Positions 59,406 to 64,000 of a stretch of 64,000 nucleotides of DNA are shown one piece after another; the first letter of the stretch is position 1; each line of letters opens with the position of its first letter. This DNA is from Globodera rostochiensis (Eukaryota; Nematoda; Chromadorea; Rhabditida; Heteroderidae). The translations under genes and the position numbers were made by a program. The notes under the pieces were generated by a model. It was not told where the DNA came from and made no database searches. It saw only the letters and a program-made list of their open reading frames with translations. Location of the stretch: NCBI GenBank assembly GCA_018350325.1, contig JAEVLN010000015.1, positions 1,694,008 to 1,758,007 on the forward strand, in the 5' to 3' direction.

Positions 59406-60596
59406 ATGCAACGCCTGGGCTTTATTGGACTCGGAAATATGGGTGGCCATATGGCCAGGAATTTGCTGAGTCGCGGTGTCCAACTTGTTGTGTACGACGT
59501 GGACAAATCGAAATTGGAAACTCTCCAATCACAAAATGCTTCATCATCATCATTAAAGGTTGCTGAAAACCCTGCCGAAGTTGCGGCGAATTGTAATGAA
59601 ATTGTCACAATGCTGCCCAACAGTGCCCATGTTCGATCAGTGTTCATGGACAAATTTGGCATTTTGGAGTTGCGTTTGGTGCCACATAATTGCAAAATAT
59701 TTTGTGAAGCGAATAAAACCTTCACTAATTACCGTTAATTAAAACAAATGCACATTTAGCACGTTGAAGGCGGGCTCTCTTTGTTTGGACTGCAGCACAA
59801 TCGATCAGTCTGTTTCCATTTTTATGGCCGAATGTGTGGCGGATAGGGGCTGCACATTTGTGGACGCGCCCGTGTCGGGCGGTGTTTTAGGCGCAAAGGA
59901 TGGCACTTTAACCTTTATGGTTGGGGGAAATGAGGACGCCTTCAACCGGGCACGGCCAATTCTGGCACTTATGGGCAAGAACACCGGTTGGTTCGAGCAA
60001 TTTATGGGTAAATTTAATTGTTTTTAGTACATTGTGGAAAGGTCGGAAGTGGACAGGCCACCAAAATTTGCAATAATATGCTTTTGTCCGTCCAAATGAT
60101 TGCGCTAGCCGAGGCGTTGAATTTGGGCGTAAAGTTAGTTTATTTGTGTTGTGCCCCCCGATTTTACCAATTATACGAATGATCTTTCAGTTTTTATGGA
60201 ACAATTAGCAGATAATGTGGGCACTTTAGCGGGAAGTTGTTCTCCACATTTTCATGAACCTCCCCCAATAGGATGGGATTGGACCCGAAGATGCTCACCT
60301 CGGTGATCAACTCCAGCTCCGGTCGATGTTGGAGCAGCGACACATACAATCCATGTCCAGGGGTGCTCCCGAACACGCCCGCCAGCTCCAACTACAATGG
60401 CGGCTTTGGCTGCAAGTTGATGGCCAAGGATCTCGGACTCGCTCAGAATTCGTCCACACAATTCAAAGTGCCAACTCCGATGGGTTCGCTGGCCCATCAA
60501 ATTTATCAATTACTCGCCGGTCAGCCCAAATTTGCGGACAAAGACTTCACCGTCGTCTACAAAATGTTCGAGGGGACTGATCAACAAATGGCCTGA
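59406..60596 (+). CDS. 3-hydroxyisobutyrate dehydrogenase
   Basis: Valine-catabolism enzyme oxidising 3-hydroxyisobutyrate to methylmalonate semialdehyde with NAD. Exons 59406-59668, 59760-59986, 60028-60133, 60272-60596; 306 aa. The Rossmann motif [17 protein letters not shown] opens the protein; [22 protein letters not shown] is the substrate-binding signature; [17 protein letters not shown] carries the catalytic Lys of the family GxGxxxKxxxN motif; [17 protein letters not shown] and [16 protein letters not shown] match the C-terminal domain. The chosen ATG sits directly on the Rossmann fold, so no mitochondrial leader is encoded; a CTCAG acceptor at 59395-59399 would allow an upstream leader exon that I could not identify. 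Confidence 0.94.
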
Positions 60597-60890
60597 TCGA
60601 CTGATTTTTGTATTCCGATCACTTTTTTCATATTTTCCAATCACTTTCATATTTTGACGCTGGACTGTGAATGTACATATCATAAGCCAGACTTATTTTT
60701 GTGATTTTGTTAAGTATTTTCTTGCCATTTTCACTTTTGTTCAGTTTCGCCATGGCTTGTTTACTTTGATGTTTTATTTGACTTATTATTTTACGACAAA
60801 TTATGTATTTTATTCACTTGAAATATTTTAAAATTTTGTTTTTTCGTAAAAGGCTATCATCCGCTGCTTTTTAGTGTTTGTTTTGTCCTC
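60597..60890. other. Short AT-rich intergenic spacer
   Basis: 294 bp between HIBADH and the co-SMAD on the same strand; contains 3' UTR and presumably the downstream promoter. No element singled out. Confidence 0.45.
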
Positions 60891-63737
<2,847 letters not shown>

Positions 63738-63763
<26 letters not shown>

Positions 63764-64000
63764 AACTCCTCCAACGTCCCGAATGCTGAACTCCTCCAAC
63801 GTCCCGAATGCTGAACTCCTTCAACGTCCCGAATGCTGAACTCCTTCAACGTCCCGAATGCTGAACTCCTCCAACGTCCCGAATGCTGAACTCCTTCAAC
63901 GTCCCGAATGCTGAACTCCTTCAATGTCCCGAATGCTGAACTCCTCCAACGTCTCGAATGCTGCTGAACTCCTCCAACGTCCCGAATGCTGAACTCCTCC
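63738..64000. repeat. 25-bp satellite seeded in the SMAD terminal exon
   Basis: Units of aactcctccaacgtcccgaa plus tgctg, with cttcaacg variants, from 63738 to the window end (at least ten copies). The first unit is the coding end of the SMAD gene (LLQRPEC-stop); the stop TGA spans the first unit boundary. The array continues past the window. Confidence 0.95.

Overview
This is a eukaryotic window holding intron-rich protein genes with short introns (mostly 36-100 bp, a few of 0.7-2 kb). Gene content points to a nematode: a RIM-binding protein, an IA-2/IDA-1-type receptor phosphatase, a GRK2-type kinase, a co-SMAD, an FGF, an EMX-type homeobox gene, a Tousled-like kinase and a PAN-domain protein. 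Five introns in four genes start with GC instead of GT. Together with many poly-G/poly-C runs this suggests a tylenchid plant-parasitic nematode of the Globodera/Heterodera kind. That placement is inference; no rRNA or mitochondrial marker is present. I see no operon-like prokaryotic features, CRISPR arrays, tRNAs or complete transposons.

Layout. 1-4588 (-): a protein whose C-terminal part is a giant tandem array of about 70 thirteen-residue units running off the window start, with Q/P-rich coding exons upstream. 5738-8329 (-): a secreted FGF. 8330-11795: gene-poor, homopolymer-rich. 11796-13207 (-): EMX-like homeobox gene (5' end unresolved). 14004-15094 (-): a small single-Ig membrane protein. 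16320-17302 (+): ribosomal protein L22. 17706-18806 (+): TFIIH subunit p34. 18952-21810 (+): VPS33. 22550-26141 (-): Tousled-like kinase. 26764-28339 (+): MIF4G-domain protein. 28679-33461 (-): CWF19-like 2, with a PAN-domain gene (31058-32000, +) nested antisense in its 2.1-kb intron. 34326-36897 (+): LAPTM-like four-pass membrane protein. 39042-44983 (+): RIM-binding protein. 47643-51717 (+): GRK2 orthologue. 53801-58724 (+): IA-2/IDA-1 receptor-like phosphatase. 59406-60596 (+): 3-hydroxyisobutyrate dehydrogenase. 60891-63763 (+): SMAD4-type co-SMAD, whose last exon runs into a 25-bp satellite that reaches the window end.

Most gene models were assembled by hand from splice signals, reading phase and family similarity. 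Where exons are listed, their phases add up to an uninterrupted frame. The genes are not an obvious functional cluster, but three act in regulated secretion or neuronal signalling (RIM-binding protein, IA-2, GRK2) and two in TGF-beta/FGF signalling. The least explained items are the 13-residue repeat protein, the tandem array grown out of the SMAD terminal exon, the altered phosphatase signature in the IA-2 homologue, the GC-AG introns and the G-rich intronic minisatellites.
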